Shown here one piece after another: positions 33,109 to 42,071 of a stretch of DNA of 60,300 nucleotides. A model generated the notes under the pieces. The model saw only the letters and a list, made by a program, of their open reading frames with translations, did not search any database and was not told the DNA's origin. Location: positions 1 to 60,300 of the forward strand of contig DASZME010000050.1 in assembly GCA_035551995.1 (NCBI GenBank). The letters run 5' to 3'. Position 1 is the first letter of the stretch, and each line of letters opens with the position of its first letter. The DNA comes from RYN-428 sp035551995. GTDB lineage: Bacteria > Planctomycetota > Phycisphaerae > Tepidisphaerales > Tepidisphaeraceae. A program made the position numbers and the translations under genes.

Positions 33109-33708
33109 TCATCCTGTGCTCTTGCTGACGGCCACCTGCGCCGGCCGCAGGGTCCGGCCATGCAGCGCATAGCCCTTCTGCATCAACTGCACGACGGTCG
33201 GCGTTTTGTAGATCGAATCCTGCTGAAGAAGCGCTTCGTGCCGGGACGAATCGAAGGGCGTGCCGGCGGCCGGCGCGATTTCCTCGACCTGCTGCTGACG
33301 CAAAACGCTCATCAACTGATCGTGGACGATCTGAAGGCCCTTGAGCACGGAAACCGTGTCGGTCTTGGCGGGATCGACCGTCAGTGCCCGCTCGAAGTTA
33401 TCGATGACCGGGAGCAATGTTTTGATCAGCGAACTGTTGGCGTACTGCGTACGCTGCTCAAGATCCTGCTGAAGACGGCGCTGCGAATTCTTAAACTCCG
33501 CAGTGGCCCGGGCCAGCCGCTCGAAAAGCGAATCGCGATCGGCCTTGAGCGCCTGATAATCGGCCATGCCCGTGTCGGCGGCCGAGGCGCGCTGGCCCGC
33601 GCCGCCGACGGATTGCGCGGAGCCGGCATCCGAGGCGCCGGGACTTTCCGGGTCCTGCGGAAATCCATTGTTCGAATTGTTCTCGTCGTTGATCGGAATG
33701 CGGGTCAT
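33109..33708 (-). CDS. grpE: GrpE nucleotide-exchange factor, 199 aa
   Basis: Co-chaperone that releases ADP from DnaK. A disordered Asn/Gly/Ser-rich leader (about 1-50) precedes the coiled-coil arm (LKADRDSLFERLARATAEFK, with NSQRRLQQDLEQRTQYANSS) and the beta-rich head with LLPVIDNFERAL, GLQIVHDQLMSVL, EIAPAAGTPFDSSRHEAL and GYALHGRTLRPAQVAVSK, all standard GrpE signatures. It lies 60 bp after dnaJ on the same strand. dnaK itself is not in the window. No CIRCE-type operator was seen nearby. Confidence 0.95.
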   Translation of the reverse strand: MTRIPINDENNSNNGFPQDPESPGASDAGSAQSVGGAGQRASAADTGMADYQALKADRDSLFERLARATAEFKNSQRRLQQDLEQRTQYANSSLIKTLLPVIDNFERALTVDPAKTDTVSVLKGLQIVHDQLMSVLRQQQVEEIAPAAGTPFDSSRHEALLQQDSIYKTPTVVQLMQKGYALHGRTLRPAQVAVSKSTG

Positions 33709-33768
33709 GTGTGTTGGCTCTAAAATGTTAAATGGTGTTCGCCAGGCCGCGATTATAACCTAAATCAC

Positions 33769-34911
33769 TCACGGCTTTGGGTCTGCCCCAATAATCTGTT
33801 TTAACTTATCGAGAAACCCCCGTTGCTGCGGCATCACCGAATGGTCTTCAAGCGTTGAAAACTCTCGCAGCAGCGTCTTTTGGCGTTCGGTGAGCTTCTT
33901 GGGGATTTCGACGATAATTTGCACCAGTTCATCGCCAGGCCGGGTTGAGCGGAGGTCGGGAATTCCCTTGCCTCGAAGTTTGAAGACTTCGCCGTGCTGG
34001 GTGCCGGAAGGAATTTCCAGCTCTTCGCGGCCTTTGAGCGTGGGCACTTCGATCTTTCCGCCGAGGGCGGCCTGGGTGAATGAGATCGGCACCTGGCAGA
34101 CCAGGTCGTTGTTCTGGCGGATGAACATCGGATGGGCCTTGACGGTGATATAGCAGTGCAGATCGCCGGGCGGCCCGCCCCCTTCGCCGACCTCTCCTTC
34201 GCCGGCCAGGCGGATGGCCTGTCCTTCGTGAACGCCGGCGGGAATCTTCACGGTGACGACGCGTTTTTTCGCCTGTCGGCCGGCGCCGCGGCAGGCGGTG
34301 CATTGATCGCGCACCACGCTTCCGCGCCCGCGGCAATTGGGGCAGGTGGTGACCATTCGGAACATTCCGCCGAAGCCCGCCTGCGCCACGCGCCCCGCTC
34401 CGCCGCACTGCACGCAGATGACCGGCGAAGATCCCGGCTTGGCGCCGGAGCCTTTGCAGACGTCGCAGGCGTCCTGCCGTTCGAATTCGATTGTTTTTTC
34501 CGCCCCGCTGGCGACTTCCAGGAGCGTGAGTTCGACCTGGGTTTCCAGGTCGAATCCGCGTCCCGGCCCGCGCCGTCCGCCGCCGCGCGCTCCGCCTCCG
34601 GCCGCGTTGCCGAAGATGTCGTTGAACATCGAGAAAATGTCCCCGACGTCCATGTGGGAAAAGTCATGCTGCCCGCTCATTCCGGCATGGCCGAATTGAT
34701 CGTACTTCTTGCGCTTCGCCGGATCGGAAAGCACTTCGTACGCTTCGGAGCATTCCTTGAAACGGATCTCGGCTTCGGCTTTCCCGTCGGTTTGATTGCG
34801 ATCGGGATGATACTTCATCGCCAGTCGCCGATAGGAGCGCTTGATCTCCTCGACGTCGCAGGTTTTTACGACGCCGAGCACTTCATAATAATCTCGTTTG
34901 GTGGTGGCCAT
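33769..34911 (-). CDS. dnaJ: DnaJ co-chaperone, 380 aa
   Basis: Full-length type I DnaJ. The J domain is at residues 5-70, with the HPD motif in MKYHPDRNQ. A Gly-rich linker (GGGARGGGRRGPGRG) precedes the zinc domain with four CxxCxGxG repeats: CDVCKGSG, CVQCGGAG, CPNCRGRG and CTACRGAG. The C-terminal substrate-binding and dimer regions follow (GVHEGQAIRLAGEGEVG, DLHCYITVKAHPMFIRQNND, VPTLKGREELEIPSGTQHGE). The start MATTKRDYYEVLGV is 3 nt after the stop of the 97-aa gene, so they are probably coupled. Confidence 0.96.
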   Translation of the reverse strand: MATTKRDYYEVLGVVKTCDVEEIKRSYRRLAMKYHPDRNQTDGKAEAEIRFKECSEAYEVLSDPAKRKKYDQFGHAGMSGQHDFSHMDVGDIFSMFNDIFGNAAGGGARGGGRRGPGRGFDLETQVELTLLEVASGAEKTIEFERQDACDVCKGSGAKPGSSPVICVQCGGAGRVAQAGFGGMFRMVTTCPNCRGRGSVVRDQCTACRGAGRQAKKRVVTVKIPAGVHEGQAIRLAGEGEVGEGGGPPGDLHCYITVKAHPMFIRQNNDLVCQVPISFTQAALGGKIEVPTLKGREELEIPSGTQHGEVFKLRGKGIPDLRSTRPGDELVQIIVEIPKKLTERQKTLLREFSTLEDHSVMPQQRGFLDKLKQIIGADPKP

Positions 34912-34914
34912 CCG

Positions 34915-35208
34915 TTATTTTCCCGAGGCTGCTTTCTGTCTGGCTGATCCTTGTGACACGAATGGATCCCATTCGTCGGGCGTATACGCCGGGATCATCC
35001 CGACGCGTTTGACGGCGAGAGGGCCAAAGATCTTTTCCAGGGCATCCCAGATCATTATCTGTCGACGATTATCTCTCTTGCCTTTGAAAGTAGGAGAAAT
35101 GAGCGAGCCGCTTATACGGCTGCCGAATTTCTCAAGTCGAAACCGCGGTTCGCGCAATTTCAGTTCTGACGTCAGCGCCGCCTCGACCGATGATTGTGTT
35201 ATGCGCAT
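34915..35208 (-). CDS. Hypothetical protein linked to HEPN, 97 aa
   Basis: Small protein of unknown function, sitting between a HEPN remnant and dnaJ. Its core is RLEKFGSRISGSLISPTFKG, KRDNRRQIMIWDALEKIF and GPLAVKRVGMIPAYTPDEWD. The strand-helix pattern and TFKGKRDxxRQxxIWDAL phrasing recall BolA-like small folds, which is a weak resemblance. Close relatives in planctomycetes are, as far as I remember, encoded beside HEPN genes, so this may be the antitoxin-side partner of the truncated HEPN gene. That is inference. ATG 35208 is the only reasonable start. Confidence 0.65.
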   Translation of the reverse strand: MRITQSSVEAALTSELKLREPRFRLEKFGSRISGSLISPTFKGKRDNRRQIMIWDALEKIFGPLAVKRVGMIPAYTPDEWDPFVSQGSARQKAASGK

Positions 35209-35253
35209 AGAGCCTCACATCGTTTGACGATTGCCGAGCACCTTTCATGATAG

Positions 35254-35451
35254 TCACCTACGGCCTGTTTGAGCGTTCGTCTTCAGCGCACGAAGCATAT
35301 CCTCAACCGCGCGCCCCGATAAATAAACGCATCCGGCAAACAATTCGCGCTGAAGAAGAACCGACGCTTCTCTAAGCCGCTCGGCGCCCGCTCGACGATA
35401 ATCGGCCTCACCCGGATTGTATTTCAGGCACCGCGTCCGCAAACTCGACAA
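35254..35451 (-). pseudogene. Truncated HEPN-domain gene
   Basis: The translation gives LKYNPGEADYRRAGAERLRE, ASVLLQRELFAGCVYLSGRA and VEDMLRALKTN before stopping, the first about two thirds of a HEPN protein. The usual second half (the helix bundle and C-terminal region of about 65 further residues) is missing. There is no clear ATG: only TTG 35451/35442 or CTG 35427 could start it, and the first two lie against the groEL terminator hairpin. Both ends therefore look damaged. A HEPN gene with a 97-aa partner is the family pattern, making this a probable relic of a two-gene module inserted in the chaperone run. Confidence 0.6.
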
Positions 35452-35457
35452 ACACGC

Positions 35458-35500
35458 GAAGGCACAAAGCCCTGTTACGGTATCTTCGTGCCTTCACGCG
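35458..35500 (-). terminator. Hairpin after groEL1
   Basis: CGCGAAGGCAC (35456-35466) pairs with GTGCCTTCACGCG (about 35490-35502) across a 23-nt loop, 27 bp beyond the groEL1 stop. The stem is strong but no clear T-tract follows on the minus strand, so this is a possible attenuator or terminator. Confidence 0.5.
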
Positions 35501-35528
35501 CGCGGGGTTCACATTTTTTCAGGCGGCA

Positions 35529-37160
<1,632 letters not shown>

Positions 37161-37317
37161 GGGATGCTCCTGAAGATATTAATAAGTTGCCAGTTGCCAG
37201 AAAAATCGGCATAGGCACGGGCGAGTTCGTAACAGTTGCCAGCAAATCTTGATCGTCGCAATTTGCCAGTTCTTCACTGGCAACTGGCAACTAACGACTG
37301 GCAACTCATTCGCCTTC
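37161..37317. repeat. Inverted heptamer element (word TTGCCAG) between groES and groEL1
   Basis: Direct copies AGTTGCC near 37182-37200 and again near 37230, complemented by CTGGCAA, CTGGCAA, CTAACGA, CTGGCAA at about 37275-37305. The two sides can pair as a long stem inside the groES-groEL1 spacer. Effect on groEL1 expression is unknown. Confidence 0.8.
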
Positions 37318-37605
37318 TCATTCCAACACGCCGAGGATGTCCGATTCGCGAAGGATGACGAATTTCTCGCCGTCGACTTCGATGTCGGTGCCGGAGTATT
37401 TGCCGTAGTAGATGTTGTCGCCGGCCTTGACGTTCAGGGCCATGTGCTTGCCCTTGTCATCGACCTTGCCGGGCCCGGCGGAGACGACCTTGCCCTTGGT
37501 GGGTTTTTCCTTGGCCGAGTCGGGAAGGACGATTCCACTGGCGGTCTTGGTCTCGGCTTCGGACTGCTTGACAATCACGCGATCTGAAAGGGGTCTCAGT
37601 TTCAT
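37318..37605 (-). CDS. groES: GroES co-chaperonin, 95 aa
   Basis: Lid of the GroEL chamber. MKLRPLSDRVIVKQSEAETK, then TASGIVLPDSAKEKPTKGKV and GDNIYYGKYSGTDIEVDGEK are the normal GroES core, with the mobile loop around TKTASGIVLP. Start ATG 37605 is supported by GAGG 9 nt upstream, and the longer frame is not used. Length is typical. It is the first gene of groES-groEL1. A perfect 17-nt palindrome sits in its leader. Confidence 0.95.
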   Translation of the reverse strand: MKLRPLSDRVIVKQSEAETKTASGIVLPDSAKEKPTKGKVVSAGPGKVDDKGKHMALNVKAGDNIYYGKYSGTDIEVDGEKFVILRESDILGVLE

Positions 37606-37624
37606 GGTTCGTTGCCTCAAATAT

Positions 37625-37641
37625 GATCCGCCGGGCGGATC
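37625..37641. promoter_or_regulatory. Palindrome in the groES leader
   Basis: GATCCGCCGGGCGGATC is an 8+1+8 perfect inverted repeat, 20 nt upstream of the groES ATG and just ahead of the GAGG ribosome site on the minus strand. No CIRCE element (TTAGCACTC...GAGTGCTAA) was found here. It may be an operator or an RNA hairpin. Confidence 0.5.
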
Positions 37642-37697
37642 GTTTCCAGTTCGACTCTCTCCGCACAATGACATCCAAAGTGGATATCACATTTGTT

Positions 37698-38027
37698 TTA
37701 TTGACCGCGACGGATGATTTCGATCGTCGCGTTCTTCACTTCGTCACGGACCGCGTCAGTAACGGTCGCGACACGTTTGGCGACAAGGCTACGATGCCCC
37801 GTGAAGAGCTTACCGGGCCGAACAAAACTCACGCTTCTCAATCCGCCCGCCACGAAGCTAGCGGCTTTCAGTTCCACCGCATTTGGGTCCGACTGACTGT
37901 TACTCGTTATTTGACACGCAATGAAGTCGTCGCGTCCAACTTGGGCCAGAATCACCGCAGGCCGCAGCTCGCCTCCGGACAGGTCGCTAAATGTGAAATA
38001 CAGCAGCGCGATGTCGCCCGACTTCAT
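37698..38027 (-). CDS. PemK/MazF-family toxin, 109 aa
   Basis: mRNA-interferase-like toxin. MKSGDIALLYFTFSDLSGGE, LRPAVILAQVGRDDFIACQI and TGHRSLVAKRVATVTDAVRD fit the PemK/MazF beta-barrel: the GDI start, the RPAVIL strand and a conserved SxxR-like C-terminal part. Its ATG overlaps the stop of the upstream 81-aa gene by 4 nt, the standard toxin-antitoxin arrangement with the antitoxin first. Complete and undamaged, unlike the other toxin-like loci of the window. It ends 93 bp before the groES start, in the same orientation. Confidence 0.85.
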   Translation of the reverse strand: MKSGDIALLYFTFSDLSGGELRPAVILAQVGRDDFIACQITSNSQSDPNAVELKAASFVAGGLRSVSFVRPGKLFTGHRSLVAKRVATVTDAVRDEVKNATIEIIRRGQ

Positions 38028-38269
38028 TTAACGACCTCATCGAGATCCGCAAGCTCGGACAAGTGCTTCCATGCCTCATCCGCCTCCGGTCCAACCCATC
38101 CTGGCTTAAAAGCGTCCTCTGCGAGAATCGCCGGCTCCCACTCGCCTCCGACCGTGAATGGATCATCTAAAAACGTCACCAAAACCCGCGTCGGCCCACG
38201 AAGAGAAACATCCGCTTTTAGTTTTACTCGCCCGCGAGCATCGAGAGTTGCTTCAACTGTTTTCAACAT
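38024..38269 (-). CDS. Antitoxin partner of the PemK-like toxin, 81 aa
   Basis: Short protein MLKTVEATLDARGRVKLKAD followed by VLVTFLDDPFTVGGE and a Glu/Asp-rich C-terminus (ADLDEVVK). The N-terminal TVEATLDxxGRVxL motif is that of small antitoxin-like DNA-binding proteins found before PemK genes in cyanobacteria and planctomycetes. It overlaps the toxin start by 4 nt (ATGA). It should bind and silence the toxin and repress its own promoter, by family analogy. Start ATG 38269 is clear. Confidence 0.78.
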   Translation of the reverse strand: MLKTVEATLDARGRVKLKADVSLRGPTRVLVTFLDDPFTVGGEWEPAILAEDAFKPGWVGPEADEAWKHLSELADLDEVVK

Positions 38270-38281
38270 ATAGGCGCCTCC

Positions 38282-38923
38282 TTAGCCAGACGCTATCCTG
38301 GCTTTGATTGCCTGCGATGTTTCTCGCATCGCAGCAGTCAGATTGACGAATAACCGGTCAAGATTTCCGAACACCTGCTCGTCGGCATCTCCGAATGCCC
38401 AGAAGCTGATCATGAGAATCCAGCCGATTCTCGATTCTTCGTCTCCCGAGTCGTCCAACGGCAACTCGACAAAGCGCGTCGGCAGCCGGGATATTCCGAT
38501 CGCGGCGCCCACGAACCCGGCGTCGGTCTGCCAGAGGCACTGGGCGATGCTGTCGCTCAGCCACTGGCACGCCGGTTCGTGGAGATTTTGCCGCAGGCCG
38601 CGATAAAACAGCATCAGGCGTCCACTGCATTTGAGGGCGCCGGCAAACCGGGCGTTATCGTTGGGCCGCGGTCCGCGAAAACCGCAGTCATTACTTTCAA
38701 GCGTCGAGTCGGCTCCGTTGAGCCACTCGACCAGACGGTAAAATCGATCGATCGCCGGCCATGCTCCGAAGGGAATAAAATCCTCCAGGGCCGTCCGGAT
38801 CAATTCCGGCTTTTCGCGAAAATCATGAAACCGGCTGGCCGGGTCGGTCTCGGATGTCGTCCACGGATGGTCTCGAACGACGTCCGAGGTGTGGTCCAGA
38901 TTCCGATCGCAAAACACGAGCAT
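38282..38923 (-). CDS. Hypothetical protein, 213 aa
   Basis: Not recognised. A soluble alpha/beta-looking protein with no signal peptide or membrane segment. Visible pieces: LVFCDRNLDHTSDVVRDHPW, GAWPAIDRFYRLVEWLNGAD, RGPRPNDNARFAGALKCSGR, and a C-terminal ESRIGWILMISFWAFGDADE. The start ATG 38923 has no strong ribosome site. It ends 12 nt before the antitoxin gene and may be cotranscribed with the toxin pair. It lies inside the block of toxin-antitoxin-like genes. Confidence 0.6.
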   Translation of the reverse strand: MLVFCDRNLDHTSDVVRDHPWTTSETDPASRFHDFREKPELIRTALEDFIPFGAWPAIDRFYRLVEWLNGADSTLESNDCGFRGPRPNDNARFAGALKCSGRLMLFYRGLRQNLHEPACQWLSDSIAQCLWQTDAGFVGAAIGISRLPTRFVELPLDDSGDEESRIGWILMISFWAFGDADEQVFGNLDRLFVNLTAAMRETSQAIKARIASG

Positions 38924-38936
38924 TAAAGCGCTCTAT

Positions 38937-39134
38937 CTAGCATCGCAACGGCGCCGCCGGAACCGGTCCGGCGGCAATGACTTTTTCTGCGGCGAATCGA
39001 TCCGGGCGTTGAAGCCTTCCAGGCTCCCGGCGCCTAGCAAAGCCAGGTCGCCATCGTCGGCGAAAACCACTCCGACCGTCCGCGAGATCGACCGTTAAAT
39101 GATGCTCGGTCGCTATTGCGTCTGCCGCACTCAT
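38937..39134 (-). pseudogene. Frameshifted remnant, possibly a clan AA aspartic protease
   Basis: The frame from ATG 39134 reads MSAADAIATEHHLTVDLADG, but sense switches: one alternative frame gives VFADDGDLALLGAGSLEGFN then ARIDSPQKK, and the first frame resumes with VIAAGPVPAAPLRC. Joined, the LLGAGSLEGFNARID...AAGPVPAA part resembles the C-terminus of retropepsin-like bacterial aspartic proteases. The active-site DTG is not visible. It is too short and broken to work, and the match is tentative. It starts 4 nt upstream of the end of the DUF2442 gene. Confidence 0.45.
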
Positions 39135-39493
39135 TTCGCGGTTTTCGTTGCTTTTTTCCGTCGCGCCTTCATGTAATGCTCAAAAGCTACTTTTCGTCCC
39201 TGCTGACGATTTGTCAACCAGAACTGAAACGATGCCGGCGTTTCGCCGCTCTTGCGTCCGAGGAGGAGTCCTCGGATGCTGAAATCGGCTTCAATCGCCG
39301 GCCATGTCACGCCGACCCGGGCGATCTCATAAGCGGCGCGTTCATTCTGCGTGGCATGCAGCAGACGAGGATAGCAAGCCGTCGGAACGGCAAGGGTGCG
39401 GCCATTCTCCAAATCGACCGTGATCGTTTCGTCGGTCACGGAGACCGACGTCGCTTTCACCGTCTGATCAATTTCACCGGCCAAAGAAACCAC
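39131..39493 (-). CDS. DUF2442 protein, 120 aa
   Basis: Intact DUF2442 member: VKATSVSVTDETITVDLENG, RTLAVPTACYPRLLHATQNE and GVTWPAIEADFSIRGLLLGR are the family core, followed by a basic tail (KVAFEHYMKARRKKATKTAK). DUF2442 genes usually follow a DUF4160 gene, and the pair is predicted to form a toxin-antitoxin-like unit. Here the upstream DUF4160 copy is frameshifted, so this one is probably an orphan. GTG 39493 is used as start, overlapping the DUF4160 frame by 20 nt. Confidence 0.82.
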   Translation of the reverse strand: MVSLAGEIDQTVKATSVSVTDETITVDLENGRTLAVPTACYPRLLHATQNERAAYEIARVGVTWPAIEADFSIRGLLLGRKSGETPASFQFWLTNRQQGRKVAFEHYMKARRKKATKTAK

Positions 39494-39711
39494 GCCATGA
39501 CTCCAGATGTTCCTCGCGATGATCTTCCACGATTTTCTGCACTCGATTCAAGTCGTGGGAACGAAATCCATGACTAAACTCCAAGATGACCGCCGGTTGC
39601 AGCCAATACTTTACGCTTTCCATTCTTCTTCACATGAATGTGCTCTGGCTCCTCGCGATCACTTGCATAAAACTCAAATCGATAACCGCGAACCCGCGGC
39701 ACAACCGGCGT
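39474..39711 (-). pseudogene. Frameshifted DUF4160 gene
   Basis: From the ACG at 39711 the translation reads PVVPRVRGYRFEFYASDREE then PEHIHVKKNGKRKV, a DUF4160 N-terminus. After KV an extra base (about 39607) puts it out of frame. The next frame gives WLQPAVILEFSHGF, LNRVQKIVEDHREEHLESWR and GFFGR to TGA. The position where relatives have ATG is ACG here, 6 nt after AAGGAGATGAG; a GTG at 39702 might serve. One insertion plus a doubtful start make this a recent pseudogene. Confidence 0.78.
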
Positions 39712-39778
39712 CTCATCTCCTTATGCCCAATTAGCAGCTCGCCATTCTCCACCTAAGAATGTTCGCGAGCAGGGCGCG

Positions 39779-41461
39779 TTACATCATATCATCCATGCCG
39801 CCCATTCCTCCCATTCCTCCCATGCCACCGCCGCCGTGATGGTGGTCATCACCGCCGCCGCCGGCTTCTTTCTTGGGGGCGTCGACGACGATGCAGTCGG
39901 TCGTCAACAACAAAATCGCCACTTCGCTCGCATTGATCAGGGCCGTGCGCTCGACCTTGGTCGGCGTAATGATGCCGGCCTTGATCACGTCGACGAATTC
40001 GCCGGTGAGGGCGTTCCAGCCTTCGCTGTCTTTGCTTTCCATGACCCGGCGGACGACCACGCTGCCGCTGGTGCCGGCGTTCTCGGCGATCTGCTTCAGG
40101 GGGGCGACCAACGCCCGGCGAACGATCTTGATTCCCGCGGCGGCGTCGCCTTCGAGATTATCAAGACTCTTGCCGCCATTATTGAGCGACTTGAGAGCGC
40201 GGATCAGCGCCACGCCGCCGCCGGCGACAACGCCTTCCTCGGCCGCCGCCCGGGTGGCGTGGAGGGCGTCTTCGATGCGGGCTTTCTTTTCTTTCAGCTC
40301 GGCTTCCGAGGCGGCGCCGACGTTGATCTGGGCGACTCCGCCCGCCAGCTTGGCCAGGCGTTCCTGCAATTTCTCGCGGTCGTAATCGCTGGTGGTGATG
40401 TCGATTTCTCGGCGAATCTGAGCGATTCGGCCTTGAATCGCGGTCGTCTCGCCTGCCCCTTCAATGACGGTGGTGTTGTCATTGTCGATGCGGACCAGCT
40501 TGGCTTGGCCGAGATCGGAAAGCTCGACCTTATCGAGCTCGACGCCAAGGTCCTTCATGATCGCCCGACCGCCGGTGAGGATGGCCAGGTCTTCAAGCAT
40601 CGCCTTGCGGCGATCGCCATAACCGGGGGCTTTAACCGCGGCGACGTTCAAAATGCCGCGGAGCTTGTTGACCACCAGGGTCGCGAGGGCTTCGCCTTCG
40701 ATATCTTCGGCGATGATCAGCAGCGGCTTTTTGCCCTTCTGGATTTTCTCCAGGAGCGGGATGAGCTTCGCGGCCGACGAGATCTTTTCCTCGTGGATGA
40801 GAATCAGCGGCTTCTCAAGCTGGACGATCATGTCGTCGGGGTTGGTGATAAAGTTGGGCGAGAGATAGCCGCGATCGAACTGCATTCCTTCGACAACGTC
40901 AACGTAGGTCTCCAGACCTTTGCCTTCCTCAACGGTGATGACGCCATCTTTGCCGACGCGCTCGAAGGCGTCGGCCATGATCTTGCCGATCTCGCGGTCG
41001 TTGTTGGCCGATATGGTGGCGACGGCTTCGATGTCGGCTTTGCCGTTGATGGGGCGGGATTGTTTTTTGAGGCTTTCGATCACCGTGGCGACGGCGGCGC
41101 GAATGCCGCGGGCGAGGGCCATCGCGTCGGCGCCGGCGGTGAGATTCCGGTACCCTTCCTTAAAGATCGCTTCGGCGAGGACGGTGGCGGTGGTGGTGCC
41201 GTCGCCGGCCACGTCGCTGGTCTTGCTGGCGGCTTCCTTGACGAGCTTGGCGCCGATGTTCTCGAATTTATCCTTGAGTTCGACTTCCTCGGCGACCGTC
41301 ACGCCGTCCTTGGTGACATTCGGCGCGCCCCACCCCTTGTCGATGACGGCGTTGCGTCCTCGGGGCCCCAGGGTCGCTTTGACCGCTCGAGCCAGTTTCT
41401 CCACGCCAATCAGAAGCGACTTTCGGGCCTCCGCATCAAAGGCCAACATCTTTGCCGCCAT
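39779..41461 (-). CDS. groEL: GroEL chaperonin 2 (solo, His/Gly-Gly-Met tail), 560 aa
   Basis: A second Hsp60. MAAKMLAFDAEARKSLLIGV, KATLGPRGRNAVIDKGWGAP, SDVAGDGTTTATVLAEAIFK and AAEEGVVAGGGVALIRALKS are complete GroEL marks. AGGAG lies 8 nt before ATG 41461. The C-terminus is GGGGDDHHHGGGGMGGMGGM ending MDDMM, the typical flexible GGM tail plus a His3 cluster. There is no groES beside it. Its 180-bp upstream region shows no CIRCE box. Given the separate promoter and tail, it may be the housekeeping or, conversely, a stress copy; sequence does not decide. Confidence 0.95.
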   Translation of the reverse strand: MAAKMLAFDAEARKSLLIGVEKLARAVKATLGPRGRNAVIDKGWGAPNVTKDGVTVAEEVELKDKFENIGAKLVKEAASKTSDVAGDGTTTATVLAEAIFKEGYRNLTAGADAMALARGIRAAVATVIESLKKQSRPINGKADIEAVATISANNDREIGKIMADAFERVGKDGVITVEEGKGLETYVDVVEGMQFDRGYLSPNFITNPDDMIVQLEKPLILIHEEKISSAAKLIPLLEKIQKGKKPLLIIAEDIEGEALATLVVNKLRGILNVAAVKAPGYGDRRKAMLEDLAILTGGRAIMKDLGVELDKVELSDLGQAKLVRIDNDNTTVIEGAGETTAIQGRIAQIRREIDITTSDYDREKLQERLAKLAGGVAQINVGAASEAELKEKKARIEDALHATRAAAEEGVVAGGGVALIRALKSLNNGGKSLDNLEGDAAAGIKIVRRALVAPLKQIAENAGTSGSVVVRRVMESKDSEGWNALTGEFVDVIKAGIITPTKVERTALINASEVAILLLTTDCIVVDAPKKEAGGGGDDHHHGGGGMGGMGGMGGMDDMM

Positions 41462-41833
41462 GCTCGGTCTCCTTCTTTGGTTGATCGAATCGATGAATTC
41501 AGTTTTGACAATTCGACGCCGCAATCGTCGTCTTTCGACGAAGCGTCGGTGAAGTCATCTAAGACAAAGGGCGTGCCGAACGAGGACACAAGGTTATATG
41601 GACATAAATAATTGATAGCTAGACACTTGTGATAAGTGATGGCCTTTCGTCGAACAACGCGGTGGACTGTCAGGCTGGCAGCGGCATCTCATGAACAGCC
41701 ATCCCGGTTGCCATTGTGGCAGCAGGTCGAAGCCCTCATCCGCTTCGCGAGCGTATGGCCTATAGTTTGGAAGGCCACAAGCCGGAAAGTGGCTCTGACT
41801 CGCCGGCCCTTATTGATGAGGGCGTTCATATTG

Positions 41834-41906
41834 GGTGGCAAGCCACCACGCCCGCCAGGCCGCGGTTGCTCATAAATGGGTCGCGGCCCGCGCCCGCAAG
41901 CGGGGC
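41834..41906. repeat. Two GCAAGC-core palindromes
   Basis: GGTGGCAAGCCACC (41834-41847) and GCCCGCAAGCGGGGC (41892-41906, followed by CGCTAATAAACG) share the central GCAAGC but have different arms. The surrounding 41525-41994 interval upstream of groEL2 holds no supported gene. Confidence 0.8.
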
Positions 41907-41994
41907 CGCTAATAAACGACCGCTATTCATAAACGCAGGGACGCAAAGGCTATTTGAGAAATGCTCAAGGGCGAATGTGGCGACCATACGAGCA

Positions 41995-42026
41995 AAGACA
42001 GCCGCCCGATCACGGGCGGCTGTCTT
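41995..42026. terminator. Strong perfect hairpin, likely terminator
   Basis: AAGACAGCCGCCCG, loop ATCA, CGGGCGGCTGTCTT: a 14-bp perfect stem 45 bp past the stop of the minus-strand cytochrome gene. A TCTT/TTGC stretch follows on the minus strand, fitting an intrinsic terminator. Confidence 0.85.
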
Positions 42027-42071
42027 ACTGTGATCATTGGATGTCGGCGCTGAAAGGACGTCCGCATCGTC

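Noticed and set aside
37161..37317. Possible CRISPR-like array because of repeated TTGCCAG words
   Set aside because: Period is 7 nt with inverted complement and no unique spacers of constant length.
39507..39734. Plus-strand frame of 75 codons
   Set aside because: Antisense to the DUF4160 remnant, which gives recognisable peptide pieces on the minus strand.
41525..41640. Search for CIRCE operators ahead of groEL2 and groES
   Set aside because: No TTAGCACTC...GAGTGCTAA-like inverted repeat was found in either leader.
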